Counted from the stretch's first letter, positions 1 through 12,421 are shown. The stretch: 64,000 nt of DNA from Histoplasma ohiense (GCA_017607445.1 JAEVHH010000004.1:434001-498000); one strand, 5' to 3'. Notes: a model not told the origin generated them from the letters alone. A program made the numbers and translations.

Positions 1-2
1 GA

Positions 3-191
3 GTTTGTCTCCTGTGTAGCCACTCTGGCATGGTGCATGAAACTTCCTCCATCCGGTTTCTCGCATTCTCAGAAACCGAAATGCTGCTGGGGGACATCTA
101 TGGGCAAGCCATCAAGGCTCGACTTGGTGTTGAAAGTCCATTGACTTACTACGGAATTGGAATTGCTGAGGTTGATATCGTGCTTACCTAA
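3..191 (+). CDS. 3' end of an unidentified gene, cut by the window edge
   Basis: One frame stays open from the left edge to a TAA at 189-191 and gives about 62 residues. The tail has a coding look: a stretch reading SIRFLAFSETEMLLGDIYGQ is followed by a hydrophobic end, TYYGIGIAEVDIVLT. A possible intron acceptor (CTGTGTAG) lies at about position 19, so the real exon may start there. I do not recognise the family. The upstream part lies outside the window. Codon choice resembles the neighbouring genes, but so short a piece could still be chance. Confidence 0.35.
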   Translation, partial: VCLLCSHSGMVHETSSIRFLAFSETEMLLGDIYGQAIKARLGVESPLTYYGIGIAEVDIVLT

Positions 192-1069
192 CCACCTGTC
201 CAGCCAAGCCGCATCTTCGTCTGATGAAAGTATCCTGAATGCTTGTCCCTTCGTCCCTCTTTACTCGTATGCATACCTACATGTACGGAGCACATCAGCC
301 AAGCGACGATCTAATGAATTCATCTCCCGTATCGCCTCCCGAGGCAGAGCGATACTAGTATGCTTAGTCAAATGGCAGTTGATACGTGGACTCAAGAACT
401 GCACCAGGACCAGGCCCTTTATAGCCTGCTCTCGCCGCGGATAGCGACTGGCCCAACAATCCAGTTAAACAGTCTGGCTGAGAAAAAAAAAAAAAAGTAA
501 AATAAATCGCCTACCTGCTTGCCTGCTACGTCCGCCGACAGACAACATTTTCATTTCTTTGTCATGACAATGATAATGACCCCCTCTCTCCAAGGAGACG
601 TATAACATTTTCTGCCCTGAATAAGGAGTCTAAATCCAAACCCCGGATCCCTGCTTTGAAGGCTATTTTCCTTGTCGATGGCTTTTTCTTTATCGATCTA
701 CCGATCGACGTTGATGTTGAAGCTTAAAGTTAGGTAGGGCCCAGTACCCGGACCATGATGGCATCCCTGCTCGATGCTTATTGCTAGTGTCAACAGGTTT
801 GGGATAAGCTTTTCTTTGGAATTTGTATGCTCGCAGAGCTTTGTGTGGCGTTGGTCCCCAATGCATTTACTCCTACCAAGAGTCGTAGCGTGGTAACAAT
901 GTTGACTTTTGACAAAGCTAGAGCGAAGAGAGGGCTCTGCTCAGAACGTTGCTCCAGCAAGCAAAACGAAGACTTGCAGACGAGACACACGATCGAACAA
1001 ACGGAGAAGCCACATTACGAAAATCAGGGTTCAGAAGTTCTATTTATTTATTCATTCATTATTTAATGG
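192..1069. other. Intergenic, no gene seen
   Basis: Only short overlapping frames with no recognisable protein. A 14-base A run lies at about 483-496. It separates the 3' end of the first gene from the 3' end of the rhodopsin-like gene. Confidence 0.6.
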
Positions 1070-2626
1070 TTATTGTTGTGATGAAGCTGCATGATGCAGA
1101 TGATCTGCACCGCCACAAAGTTGGTCATTGCTCTCCCTTTGTTCCCCCTCTTGATCATACCGTACTTCATATCCAATCGTCTGCACGATCGCATTGTTGG
1201 GATTTGGCACACTCTGTGTTCGCTCTTCTTGGCCTGGCTCGCCCTGTTTTGTCATCTCATCGTTTTTCTCGGCTCCGCCGCTCAGACTTTTATTTTTTGG
1301 ATCCGCTCCCCTCCGAAGCAGGATGGAATTCCTGTACCCTTTCCGAATTCTCTGGCCACTCTTCTCGTCATGATGCAGGGCTTTGCCACTATTTTGGTCG
1401 ATCGTCCCCGCACCATACACAGTCGTTAAGCTTCGTCTTGCTTGCGTCGTCTTTTGCCCTGAATTATTATTGACTTGGCCGGCTGTTGCAGAGTTCGACC
1501 CGCCAGATATGGACAGCTCCAAAAATTCGGTCACCCTGCCGGCCATCAGCCCTGTTTGGAGGTCTGCCATGACACGTTTCAAGCTCGGGATGCATGTTGT
1601 AATTATTGATATGCAGAGCGTTGCTTGTGCCCAGATAGTAGGTCGCACAGCATGCCATGTTTTGTCGAGAGGCCTTGAGCTGAAATACTGGTTTTGCGAG
1701 GCTAGGGAGAATATCGTGAAAAGGGGAACACTATGAGTTGAAGAATGTAAGCGAGTTCCAAAAGTAAAGTGGGCTAGTAACCTGGGAGGGAGGTAGTTGT
1801 TGGAGGTAGCTGTTGGAGTTCCCTTACAATATCCGCATGCAGAAGAAGCTCACAATCGTTAGTCGTTTTCGAGTGGGAAGTTGAACCTGAAATACTAGGA
1901 AGAACGGCAATATGATGAGAGCAATATCGGTGATAATGCTTAGCGTATCAAGTGCAGTATATAGGGCCTGCTGGTTTACGCATCTTCCGTCACTGAAATC
2001 CCACGGCCGAGGGGGATCGCACTGAGCTGCTAAGGCAATGATTCCCGTTACCCCCCAGGCGGCGATAGCTGCAATGAGACAGCGACACGCATATAGGACT
2101 GCACTCAGCGGCTTGATGTAAATGATAAGTAAAGCCAGGGCGACTTTGGAGCAAGCCAGCGATGCGATAGCAAGGATTTGGCTAGCATAGAAGAACTATT
2201 CCCATAAAATAAGCGATACTAACTCTGGACGAGAGGGGGGGAATGGGCAAAGGCAGCACATACCTTAGCAAACGACTGGAATAATTTCTCGCTTAGGGCA
2301 TTGCGATGCCGACCGAGGCCATTTGAACAAGCGAAATTTATACATATGGTCTCAACAAACAGAAGTATCTAGGAATAACAAAACCAAGTCAGTAAAATGC
2401 TTCGGAAGAATGGACTAAATTCGGAGAAAACAACCGTAGCTAAGGAGAGTAACAAGTCACATAAAACCAGTTTGCGAAGCACTCTTGCCCGTGATATCAG
2501 AGTCACGAGCACCACGATGACGGTCAGAATAAGGAGGATGCAACTGGACAGGATAACCCAAGCGCCGTGGTCGGTAGGAGTAACTTTCAAGAAAGGCGGA
2601 CTAAGAACCTCCTCTCGCTGCCCCAT
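1070..2626 (-). CDS. Fungal rhodopsin-domain (Pth11-like) integral membrane protein
   Basis: A seven-helix plasma-membrane-type protein of the fungal rhodopsin-domain family (related to Pth11-like receptors). Ligand and role are unknown. Four exons are visible on the minus strand: 2626 to about 2400, 2368-2264, 2195-1828 and 1730-1070. Exon 1 has the family start (TPTDHGAW, then a helix, then LCDLLLSLATV). Exon 2 has FACSNGLGRH. Exon 3 begins FYASQILAIASLACSK, carries the conserved CDPPRPWDF...GRCVNQ segment and ends in helix six. Exon 4 has VRPTIWAQATLCISIITTCIPSLK, the last helix, followed by a hydrophilic tail of about 150 residues rich in Gln, Gly and charge. The donors after exons 2 and 3 are GTATGT and GTAAGG. 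The donor of exon 1 is not clear to me, so its end is approximate. Divergent from the permease gene. Confidence 0.8.
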
Positions 2627-3838
2627 TGCGGCCCACCAAAGAGCGGAGATTCTCCCCTCTACGACGCTGGAAGAATTTTAAACAGATACGGCTTCATAGA
2701 TGCCGAGTTCAAGACCCAACTCCACAGCAGGTGGCTGTCTTATATGAGAATATATATCATTGCACAGACAAGGCTGATGCGCCGGATTGGGCTCAAAAGG
2801 GATCGAAGTTGGTTTAACTATTATTAGGAGCAAACCTCCATTCCATCCCACACTCCCAACATCGCGCAGCCCAATCCGAACCATCCAGTATGCTAGGAGC
2901 CATGCGAGCACACTCCAAGAGGCCCAGGGCAAAAAAGGGACATGCCAACGCGCTCGTCGGGCCTCATTCGTCCAGCGACACAGCGCTCTGTTGAGACTTC
3001 GGCTCGCCGGCTGGATCAGCGACACAGATGCTTGAAATCATGGTTCAGAGGCTTGACGGTGAGCGCTGAATGGACAACCGGAAAGCTGTATGTCGTACAC
3101 ATCACACTTCTGGGCAGCCATAGGATGACGCATAGCCCATACTGCACTGTTTGGTGGATCTTGTGCGCCCTCACTTAATTTGTTGTCCTCGAAAAGCTGG
3201 GAAATGTTCCGTGGGTTTTTGGGATTGCGGTGAGACCCTTGGGGTTTTGGCTAAGAACCAAATGCTTTTTCCATCCGCTTGTCGGCTGTGAAGAAAACCT
3301 GCAAGCAGCAAGATGAATTTGTTTTGACAGTCTGGGAGGTTCTCGACAACCAGAATGCATCGTGTACCCGGGCCATGTCGCTCTCTCCCACGAGGCCTGC
3401 TGTCTGACACGTTCAGAGCTCCCCGCAGCAGTGCGGCCATTCGGGTCGAGATCGAGTATCTGTGTGCTCTGAGAGCCCTTGGTTGCGCGCAAGCAGCCTG
3501 CGTTGCAAAAGGCAGCACAAGGGCAGTTATTTTTTATTTTTTATTTTTATTTTTATTTTTATTTTTTGGTTGCGGCTTGTTTTTCATTTCCTTTATTGTG
3601 TCTTTTTTATATTGCATGCAGACATACCGATTGTGCCAGATTCTTCTCAACGGTTGACAATTACACAATCGATTGACTGTCTCTGCTGCAACTGAGTGAT
3701 GCTGCCGACGTCTTCTATCTCCTGAGTAGCAGCCGCGCCTGGCCCTGTTATCATCTGTTTAGTATCCCGCTCACTCCAACTATCAACACACAAGCAAGAG
3801 CTTTCTCAGCAGTCAATTGAAGTGCTTGGGGGTCAAGA
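2627..3838. other. Divergent promoter region, no gene seen
   Basis: Spacer between the start of the rhodopsin-like gene (-) and the permease gene (+). It holds a degenerate TTTTA/TTTTTA tract at about 3527-3568. Frames here (for example 2678-3025 minus and 3355-3657 plus) look like chance: no motif and biased composition. Confidence 0.5.
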
Positions 3839-5857
3839 ATGGAGGATCGCGAACTGCAACTTTGGAACAAGCAGAATGGTGCTACGGCCCATGAGGACAA
3901 TGGCGATATGATATCTGAATCGTCGCATGGCCGGAATGATGACAACCTGTCTCCCCCTTCTCGGAGTAGAACCACAGGCGAAACAGTCCGAGCCCAGGTG
4001 AGAGTTAAGGTATGTGCGATATATGTCCTAGAGCTAATTTGGCAGATAATGCGCAAAGTTCCTCCAGCTAATATAGAAGAATATAGAAACTCTTTAATTT
4101 CACCCAGATCTTCTTCTTCGCCCTTACGTTTATGTCAAGTTGGGAGACCATGGCATTGTAGGTTTACGGATCAGCATATCACCACTCCCAATTCGCGTTA
4201 AATTTATACGCATGCTACAGCCTCGCTGACGAAATCATTGGCTAGGTATCTTACAGGTTCCTTTACAAACGGTGGACCTCGAGCACTTTCATGGGGCATT
4301 ATCGTGGTCGTTTGCGGAGCTCTTGCGCAGTCCGCCTCTTTGGCAGAAATGGCTTCAATGCAGCCAATTGCCGGCGCGCAATACCACTGGACACATCATC
4401 TGGCGCCGCCTAATCAGAAAAGATTTATTACGTGGATGCAAGGCTGGATAACTTGGTTTGCCTGGGTGTCTCTGCTTGCCGGCGTCGCTAATACCACTGC
4501 CAACATGCTCCAAGGGGTTGTGACGGCCAATTATCCGGGTTATCAACCCCAAAGATGGCACCTGACTTTGTTTATTTTTGCTATGCTTATTTTCGAGGGC
4601 TTATTGAATATGTATGCCTTTTGGGTTATTCCCTGGATCGAGCTGCTGGCTGGTATTTTGCACGTTTCGCTGTTCATTGTCTTCGTCTCTATCCTGGTTG
4701 GGATGGGACCACGCCATTCCGCAAGGTTTGTCTTTCTTCAGGGCGATTCCGCTTCAGGGTGGAGTAATGGGTTCATATCATGGAATCTGGGGTTGCTGAC
4801 CCCGACGTGGGGATTCGTTGGTCCGTCCTTCCATTTCTCATGCCCATTTCTATCAATCCTGTCTCCATTGCCCACACCTTCCAGACAAAAAAAAAAAAAA
4901 AAAAAAAAAAACCACTCGAAGCTAGACCACTTTACTAACAAGCTCAAAGGCTTTGATGGAGCTGTCCATATGAGCGAAGAAGTGCGTCGTGCAAAAAAAG
5001 CTGTTCCTCGGTCCATGTTCTGGACCGTTGCAATCAACGGCATTTTTGCCTACGCTATCATCTTGACCATATTATTCACGATGGGTTCGATAGAGGACGC
5101 CCTCACTGCGCCCTCGCCGATCATCCAAATTTGCCAACAAGCTACCGGGTCAACCAGTGCAGCCACAGCTATGGTCTGCGGTCTCCTGATTATCTCTCTT
5201 GCAGTGAATCTAGCCAGCATTGCGTCGACATCTCGCCTTACATGGGCGTGGTCTCGCGATGGTGGTCTTCCGTCGTGGTTCTCATATGTGAGTTGCTTGC
5301 TTATGACTTCGGTTTTCCAAACGAGCTCTTCCTTTCGCACTTCCCCTGGAAACACTATTTTCAGAGTAGAACATCTAACTAACGCCTTCATGCAGATAGA
5401 CCGAAAACACTCCGTGCCTGTCCGCGCCGTCTGGCTCCCCATAGTGATTGTCATGGTTCTCTCCTGCCTTAACATCGCCAGCACCGCCGCTTTCGGCGCC
5501 TTCATCGCCCTCTCCTCAATCGGGCTCTTTTCCTCATACATCATTGCCATTAGTTGCATGGTCCACGCACGGTTTAAGCAGAAGAATCTCCAATTTGGCG
5601 ACTGGACGATGGGCCGTCTGGGGTTGCCTGTCAATATATTTGCTCTGGCCTACACCTGCTACGTGACGATATGGCTGCCATTCCCCAACTACTTGCCCGT
5701 GAGCGGGGTGAACATGAATTATGCTCTTCCTATATTTGGAGTGAGCACGTTGTTTGCGCTGTCGTACTGGTTCCTGAGCGCCAAGAAGAATTGGCGTGGG
5801 TTGAATAAGGAAGTTATTCGACTGGTTGTCGAAGGGGGTGAGTTGTCGCTGAAGTAA
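3839..5857 (+). CDS. APC-superfamily amino-acid/GABA-type permease
   Basis: A plasma-membrane or vacuolar amine/amino-acid transporter of the fungal APC (GABA/choline permease-like) family; substrate not assigned. My model has five exons: 3839-4009, 4108-4157, 4246-4820, 4950-5287 and 5396-5857, giving about 531 residues. The soluble N-tail leads into FFFALTFMSSWETMAL (TM1), then FTNGGPRALSWGIIVV and SLAEMASMQPIAGAQYHW, a strong family signature. Later come FDGAVHMSEEVRRAKKAVPRSM and the SRDGGLP loop. The introns at 4821-4949 and 5288-5395 both have branch sites (CTAAC; CTAACTAAC). Both are multiples of three without stops, so one long frame runs from 4238 through them. The first contains a 25-base A run. 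An alternative donor for exon 1 lies 12 bases upstream (3998). Confidence 0.88.
4887..4911 (+). repeat. A25 homopolymer inside a permease intron
   Basis: A pure run of 25 A within the 4821-4949 intron, upstream of its CTAAC branch site. If the intron is retained the run would encode a lysine block. Confidence 0.9.
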
Positions 5858-7123
5858 CAAGGGCAATCAATGCATGGATGGATAGGTGGATGGACCTGCC
5901 AATTTCTTCGGTTGCTTTGTACGGATATTTTGATCATCATCATCCTCCTCCTCCTGGAAAAGCAGGTGAGTGAAGTGATGAGTAACGTGTATTACATCTG
6001 TTATTACAAGGAAAACCTTCCGTTACATTTCCAATGCGTCGACATGTTACTGAGAGGTCGAGTTTTTGTCGTTCGACAACGGTCAATCAATGATCTATGG
6101 AAGGAAATAAGCCATATAAAATGGAGGGCGAACATACTAGCCAACTACGTAACAAGACGTAGAACGAACGCTTTTAATAAAACCTGTGTTACTTTTAGAG
6201 AGGAGAGAGCAAATTAACAAAAAAAAGAAAAGTGTACCAAATTATGCCCAAATTCCGCTCGCTCGCGGCTACCAGAAATAACTCAATGATATCACTTCCC
6301 ATCACGACGCAACGCATCGCACGAAACAATGTACAGTACTCGTATCGCACACAGCAGCCCAGGACACAAGGCCGGCATTACTCCTGTAACACATAAAAGC
6401 ACACAGAACACGAAACAATGGATGATTTGTTTCCTAGTCTGTACTCCCGAACCTCGCACATCATCGTGTCGTACAGTAGAAAGTTCAACTGACTTCCCCA
6501 CACCGGCGGGGGGGAGAGGGAGGTGAGGATATTGTCCGTCACCCAAAGCCACCTTGACAGATGTCAATGAGCAACCCCCAGCCTGGCCCCCGTGGAATGA
6601 GTGACACAAGCGTGTGTTACGATTCCACGCACGTTGGCAAGAAAGAGGAGGCGCAAAATAGATATCGCGTAGCGTGTGGAGTAGACCGTTCAAAGAATCG
6701 ATCCTTACGTGAATAGTGTATGTAACTGCAAACTCAAGTGTGTGCATATTTGATATCGGGTATTGTATTGTAGGGTACTTGTGCGAGGTGAAGCAGTATA
6801 AAGCCGGTAGGGCATATGCCAAACCGCGAAGCTAGCGTGGGATGTGTGGCTACGGAGAGATGTCTCAAGTTGCCTGAGGTCATTATTTGTAGAGACCAAT
6901 TCGCTCAGCTGGGTTTGCGAAAAAGGATAAGAGTTGAAACACAGTAAGGTGCGTATTGTCTGTAAGCAGCTATGTACCGTAGGAGACAAATATCAAGATA
7001 CCTCAAACATAAAATATACATACACCAACCAATGAGCTATTTCATTACATGAGATGGAAAAGATTTACCTTGCCCGCCAATCAACAGCTGATATACGCAC
7101 TGGGGACAAACACTTCGAACCCG
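5858..7123. other. Convergent intergenic region, no gene seen
   Basis: Lies between the 3' ends of the permease (+) and the Zn2Cys6 factor (-). It probably contains both 3' UTRs. Frames at 5870-6217 and 6292-6822 have no recognisable content. Confidence 0.5.
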
Positions 7124-9844
7124 TTAAACCACAATATACTCTCCATCCAATCCCTCTAAATTCATAATTCTTCTCCACTTAAACGCTTCACCACCTTCTG
7201 GGACTGCCAGTGGCATAAAACGGACTGCCGCGCCATCCCCAAATCCCTTGTCCACGTTCTTCCCACGCTCAGGGGATCTATTCTCCTTCATGCCCGTGGA
7301 GACCATCGCCACCGAGGAAGTCGGTTCCTGCTTCTCAGACTTCCAATCACCAGAATCTGCAGCCCAGATCTTCTCTAGCACCTGCAGGGAGGCGAGATTG
7401 TTGATGAAGCCCGAATCACTCTGAATATCAGAACAACGCTGGCGAATTAATGCGCGGTGTTCTTCGAGGGTACACTCCGCGCCGGTCACGAAGAGCGGCC
7501 AGAGGAGGTAGACATCGGACTTAACGGCGCTGATATAGTGGAGGGAGGCGGAGACGAGCCTTTGGATGCGCGGGTGGGAGGATGGGAGGTTGGGGTTTGC
7601 GAGGCGTTCGAGATAGAGGAGAGCAGAGTAACGGAAGGATTCAGAAATGTTAGAGAGGTCGGAAAGGTTTGTGGGGGATAGATGTGCGGGAGTTAGTGGT
7701 GAGGATACGGAGTAGTGGTATGGGGAGGCGATGGTTGCGGAACCTATTGTGTGGTAGCCATCGGGCAGCTGGAGGTGCCATGATTCGAGTCTTTGGCGCA
7801 GCGCCTGCCATTCTCGCCAGAATTCTGCGCGGGAGTCGAAGTCCGCTGGTGTTGATGGTGGTGGTTGTTGAATGGTATGTTCCGCATGGAGTTGGATTGG
7901 ATTTGTATTGTTGTAAGTTTCTTTGAATGGGGGCGGCAGGGAGGTTTTGTGGAGCATGTTCGGTGGGAGAAGAGCTGTTGCGACAGGCTGTTCATTCACG
8001 GAAGAGCAAGGGTCCTTTGCTCTCTCCTGGCTCAGCATGTTCAGACGGCCCAGCTGGCCGATCATTTTAAACATTGAGCCATCGCATCCCGCTAGGTTCG
8101 CAAACGCCCAGTCATCATTGCCGCTGGAAACAATATCTAGGTAGTCACCGGTAAATTCGCAGTCACGATTGTTGATGGTTGCGGTCATCACATCGAACCA
8201 AACGAACATACGTGTATACCACTTTACAAGGCTAGAGAAATTCCTATTAGCGCTCCTTCGCAGGGCAAGCAGCTTCTTTACGCCAGCAAGTTGAGGTTGG
8301 AACTTAGAAACCCCTGTATCACACATGTGGAAAAGACACAAGACGAGCACCGTGGCAAGGACGCTGTCCGCAAACCTTTGGGTAGGATGTGCCAGCTGAG
8401 CATTAAGTGATTTGATTGCCATTGCTTTGTGGAATGACTCTTCCTTCTGCTGCTCTTCGACACCTAGTCTTCCAAGTCCCTCCTCGCAAGACAGTCCTGC
8501 CAGACGATAATGGGCGGTCAAGGACATGCGAACTGGCAACGTTTTCCCCGCAGACAAACCGCTGTGCATTTTCCGCTGTCTGAGGTTGCTCAAGGAAAGC
8601 GCAGCAATAGCATGCTGTAGGGTGTCGCTACTCTTTGCAAGTTCGAGAATAAACATGCGGTAGGGGTTTGCAGGGCTATCAAAAGCGACGATAACAGGGG
8701 ATATGACTTCTGCATAGTAGCTGATGAGATACTGCATGCGAGGTGTCCCGCCAATGAGTTGCATGGGCATGGGCTGTGGGACAAATGAAGTCTGGTTTGG
8801 AGTATTAGCGTCTCGATGGTCGGCATTGAGCAGAGAGCAATTGGGAGGCGTAGATCTTTCTTTGAGCGACTGGGTAAGAAAGGTTGTGTCTGCGCTTTCC
8901 TCCGGTTCTTCGCTTTTCGCGTAATATGTATCCCTCTGCGGGCAGAGGGGAAGAGCTTCAACTTGAGATTTTGCGAAAGAATTATGATTCCAGCTATTCC
9001 TCAAGCTATATCCCTGTACTACCGGGGTTGAATTTGAACACATGTTGTTGATATCGCTATTGCTTATGGCTGGGTGGGAAACACTTAGGTGGAGAGGACG
9101 CGTGGTGGTCCTATCGAGACATGGGCTCCCAGGTAAAGGTTCGACATGGTCAGACTCGGCCTTTGGTCTTCGGAAAAGAACAGCACGGCCATGATTATGA
9201 CGACTTGATAGCACGGCAGCCGCGGAATTTACAGGAAGCGGACGCTTGTTCTCTCTCTGCGACTGTTGAGCAGACTTCATCGACGTCCCAGCGGGTGTGC
9301 TGGTTTGAGAAATACCATTGTTAGAGGAGCCAGATGATGGAAAAATGGACACATCGACGTGCAGCAGCGGATCGGTAGTTGTCGCTGCGGTGGCCTTCCT
9401 GGGCCGTCGATTGAGTCGAGGGCGTTTCGAGGCCGGGCGGGTGGCTTCCTTAGAGGCCGAACGCACTTGGAACGAAGACGGAGAAGGACGGCGTTCCGCT
9501 TCGGCTGCTTGTCGAGTGGAATCCGCGACGGTGGCAGAAGCAGCCTGTTGGGAGCCAGAAACAGGCCAGGAGAGCCCGCGCAGTTTGCCTCGACTAGCTA
9601 CGCCAACTCCCCATGTCAAGGTGGTCTTGTAACCCGAGCACTGTACACCCAAACCCAGACACTGGGTGCAGTATGGACGTCGTCGATCGCATTGGACACT
9701 GCGATTAGCGCAGGTAAAGCAGTCGTCGGCCGCACCATTGCCAGCAGCTTTTCTACGTCTTTTTCGCGGTGCAGGTGTAGCGAAAGCATAGGATGGATCC
9801 ATTTGCCGAGCCTCGAGAGGCCGTGGACACGAAGAGGTCGTCAT
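7124..9844 (-). CDS. Zn(II)2Cys6 transcription factor with Fungal_trans_2-type domain
   Basis: A 906-residue nuclear regulator read as a single uninterrupted exon. Residues about 27-31 form a basic patch (RKRRRK). The binuclear zinc cluster follows with Cys at 42, 45, 52, 59, 62 and 69 (spacing CX2CX6CX6CX2CX6C), then the YKTTLTWGVGVASRGKLRG segment typical of one subgroup of these factors. A long low-complexity Ser/Thr/Gln-rich linker runs to about residue 365. From about 370 on there is a helical region (LISYYAEVISPVIVAFDSPANPY, LAKSSDTLQHAIAALSLSNLR) matching the Fungal_trans_2 style of middle domain. The extreme C-terminus is short and acidic/hydrophobic. The target genes are unknown. An upstream gap of more than 2.5 kb may hold its promoter. 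Confidence 0.87.
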   Translation of the reverse strand: MTTSSCPRPLEARQMDPSYAFATPAPRKRRRKAAGNGAADDCFTCANRSVQCDRRRPYCTQCLGLGVQCSGYKTTLTWGVGVASRGKLRGLSWPVSGSQQAASATVADSTRQAAEAERRPSPSSFQVRSASKEATRPASKRPRLNRRPRKATAATTTDPLLHVDVSIFPSSGSSNNGISQTSTPAGTSMKSAQQSQRENKRPLPVNSAAAVLSSRHNHGRAVLFRRPKAESDHVEPLPGSPCLDRTTTRPLHLSVSHPAISNSDINNMCSNSTPVVQGYSLRNSWNHNSFAKSQVEALPLCPQRDTYYAKSEEPEESADTTFLTQSLKERSTPPNCSLLNADHRDANTPNQTSFVPQPMPMQLIGGTPRMQYLISYYAEVISPVIVAFDSPANPYRMFILELAKSSDTLQHAIAALSLSNLRQRKMHSGLSAGKTLPVRMSLTAHYRLAGLSCEEGLGRLGVEEQQKEESFHKAMAIKSLNAQLAHPTQRFADSVLATVLVLCLFHMCDTGVSKFQPQLAGVKKLLALRRSANRNFSSLVKWYTRMFVWFDVMTATINNRDCEFTGDYLDIVSSGNDDWAFANLAGCDGSMFKMIGQLGRLNMLSQERAKDPCSSVNEQPVATALLPPNMLHKTSLPPPFKETYNNTNPIQLHAEHTIQQPPPSTPADFDSRAEFWREWQALRQRLESWHLQLPDGYHTIGSATIASPYHYSVSSPLTPAHLSPTNLSDLSNISESFRYSALLYLERLANPNLPSSHPRIQRLVSASLHYISAVKSDVYLLWPLFVTGAECTLEEHRALIRQRCSDIQSDSGFINNLASLQVLEKIWAADSGDWKSEKQEPTSSVAMVSTGMKENRSPERGKNVDKGFGDGAAVRFMPLAVPEGGEAFKWRRIMNLEGLDGEYIVV

Positions 9845-12421
9845 TTTTCAGGGATCATTTAACCAATATGGATCCTAAGAAGCGCTAGCTAGGTAGACGA
9901 GCGAATCGATAAGCGATAAACGTCGGCTAACAACAGTGGACGGTTCGGAACCTCCAAGAAGCGGTGCTGCTAGGTTGTAAGCTGATGAAGCAACAGGATC
10001 GAAGGCAAGGAAGAGAGGTTACTTTATTCACCGTCCAACTTCGACGCTAATGACTGCGCTTGGTGGAGGGCACAAGGACACGAGGTTAGCGCAGCCAAAA
10101 GCTTCCCAAGTTCTGTTTCAAGAAAAAAGAGAGTTTGGCTGGATATTGAAGGGCCTTCGTCTGTTCCTGTGTGTGCTCTTGAGTCACAGTAGCTGGTGGG
10201 CACGGCCATTGCTGTGGACTAATACGAGCTTCGTTTCATATCTCCATTATGATATTCTGATGTTCTGATGATTGCTGGCAGAGTGGAGTGGCGGGGCCAG
10301 CAAGCTTGCCGCCCTTCATGAGGCAACTGAATGCTATCGACAGGCTTCCAGAAGTCGCCATCCAGGTGGCGTAGGGGTTGGCCATCGGCGTCTGGGATAT
10401 CGAAGGATGTCCATCAGCCATTCGTGGAGCCAGCAAAGTTACACCGCGGCTAAAATGGATTGGGTTTAGTATTCAATGTCCCCAGTTCTGGGCCTCGCAG
10501 TGGCGCCAGTTTCAAATGCCTCCAGGGCTGTCAGCAACATGGGTGAGATGTGTGTAGGGATCTTGTAGTGTGCTCCAGAAACGACGAATTTAACAGCGTA
10601 GGTGAGCACAGCTCAATGCACTGCACATAGAATTGGACGTTTTGCCGCTACTGCACTTAAAGGGGAATTGCCCGAGGTCTTTTAGAACCTACTAACTTGT
10701 CATGATCAGCGGCGAGAACGGACACCTCTGGCTGATGCTGATGCCGCGGCCATTGGATCCTTCTTCTGCCCAATAAAGCCCCTCCCAAAACCCTGGACAA
10801 CCTTTCAAGCTACCTGGGTGGCATACCCTGTTCAACCTTCATATAGCGCACCCTGTGTGCAGCTGGAGGGCTTTCACTCCTTGAGGAGGCAAACTGCCTG
10901 TGTGATGTGTTAACGGGTTGAAAAGCATCCTGTGAATTGAACTATACTCACAGAATATCATATGCTGGTTGCACACAGGCTGCTAAGGAGTGCTAACTTC
11001 GCTCTGTTTAAAAGAACAACAGCTAACACCCTTCACGTATGGATATTGGGTCGGGTCTGACGCTCTGCAGCCTGAAAGAGCGCGTGGATGCACGGCTCCG
11101 TAGAGACTGTTGCTTGCAGTCACTATGAAAATAAAGCCCGATATCGAAATCTTGCCTGCATCTTCATGTTTGCTTTCGCTTTCATTTCCCTTTCGTCTTG
11201 GGACGAGCAGTGCTCCTTACGGATCGAATCACTATACGATATCAGAGTGATAAAAAAGCATGACTGTCCCCCCTTCCCTGTCCCCTCTTCTCCTGCCCCA
11301 CCCCTGATCTCGCCATCACCATCTGTAACCCTCGCAGATCTCCAGCACACAACCAACACCCTCACTGGCAGGATTGGAGGTGTGCTGAATATGGTGATGC
11401 ATATGCGAACGCACCAGGTATTGATTGGCGTTTGGGTAATCTAGTCTGGTCATCATCCATTTTCCTATCCATGGATAACTACAGGCCCACGAGGGAGGTT
11501 ACGTTCGTGCATTGAATCCGCCAGAATGACTTCAGGATGGTCGCAATTGCTACGTTTGAAACTGGAATATGCCGTTCACTCTTGCGAGCCGAGTTGAAAT
11601 CTCACTATTAATAAACGTCATGCAATCTATGCCAGGTAGATGCCGGGGAAATCGATAAATACATTTGCCGCTTGAGAGGAAGAAAACAGTAAGTAAAAGG
11701 TAAACAAACAGGAGAATACAGATAAAATAGAATAAACTATAAGAGAAAAAAAAGACGCAGCTTTATATGCAGGGTACAGACAGGACACACAAGCTGGAAA
11801 ATAGAAGTCAAAAAATATCAAAAATCAAAAACGAAGGAGAGAGAATATGTGGGAATAATACAGAAAAAACGCTCACACATAACTGTAGAGAGAGGGAGCA
11901 GAAAACAAACACAAGATGGCGGAAAAGAAAACTTAGGAAGAAAGAAAAAATAGAAAACAGAGGGGGAGATATTTTTTGTTTAAAAAAATAATAATAATAA
12001 TAAAAATAAAGACATCCTGCACCGCCAGCAACAAAGACCAAAGTCCAGTACATTACCCAGAAACCGCTCACACACACCTGCCTTGTTGAATATCTAGCCC
12101 AAAACTCCAGACTCGAAAAAAACCTCCAAATCCACCACCCAGACGAAAAGCGACATCAAGAACCCAGAGAACACCAAATCCCAAACACCCAACCTACTCA
12201 ACACCAAGAGGCCTTCTATATATCTGTATAAGACACATATAATACCCACAAACAACGCATGTAATACAGCCCCAGGAACACTCACGAAACCCCCTTTAGC
12301 CCGCTCTCAGTAAAAACCACACCCACCATGTTAACCACCGTACATTCCATCCAGCTTACCAGTTAGGGGAGAAAGAAAACACCATTTCCACCAAGACCCA
12401 TAGCTTCCGGCGGAAGTATGC
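9845..12421. other. Long intergenic region, no gene seen
   Basis: Contains the upstream region of the Zn2Cys6 factor and the downstream region of the SUN gene (both minus strand). The part from about 11,620 to 12,060 is A-rich on the plus strand. Frames at 10,024-10,469, 11,088-11,444, 11,808-12,077 and 12,094-12,285 lack motifs and are best explained by composition. No tRNA or rRNA signature noticed. Confidence 0.5.

Noticed and set aside
2678..3025. 115-codon minus frame with hydrophobic stretch
   Set aside because: No family signal, overlaps the promoter space of two well supported divergent genes, and other frames are equally open.
3355..3695. Plus frames encoding Phe/Leu-rich segments
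   Set aside because: Produced by the TTTTA-rich tract at 3527-3568.
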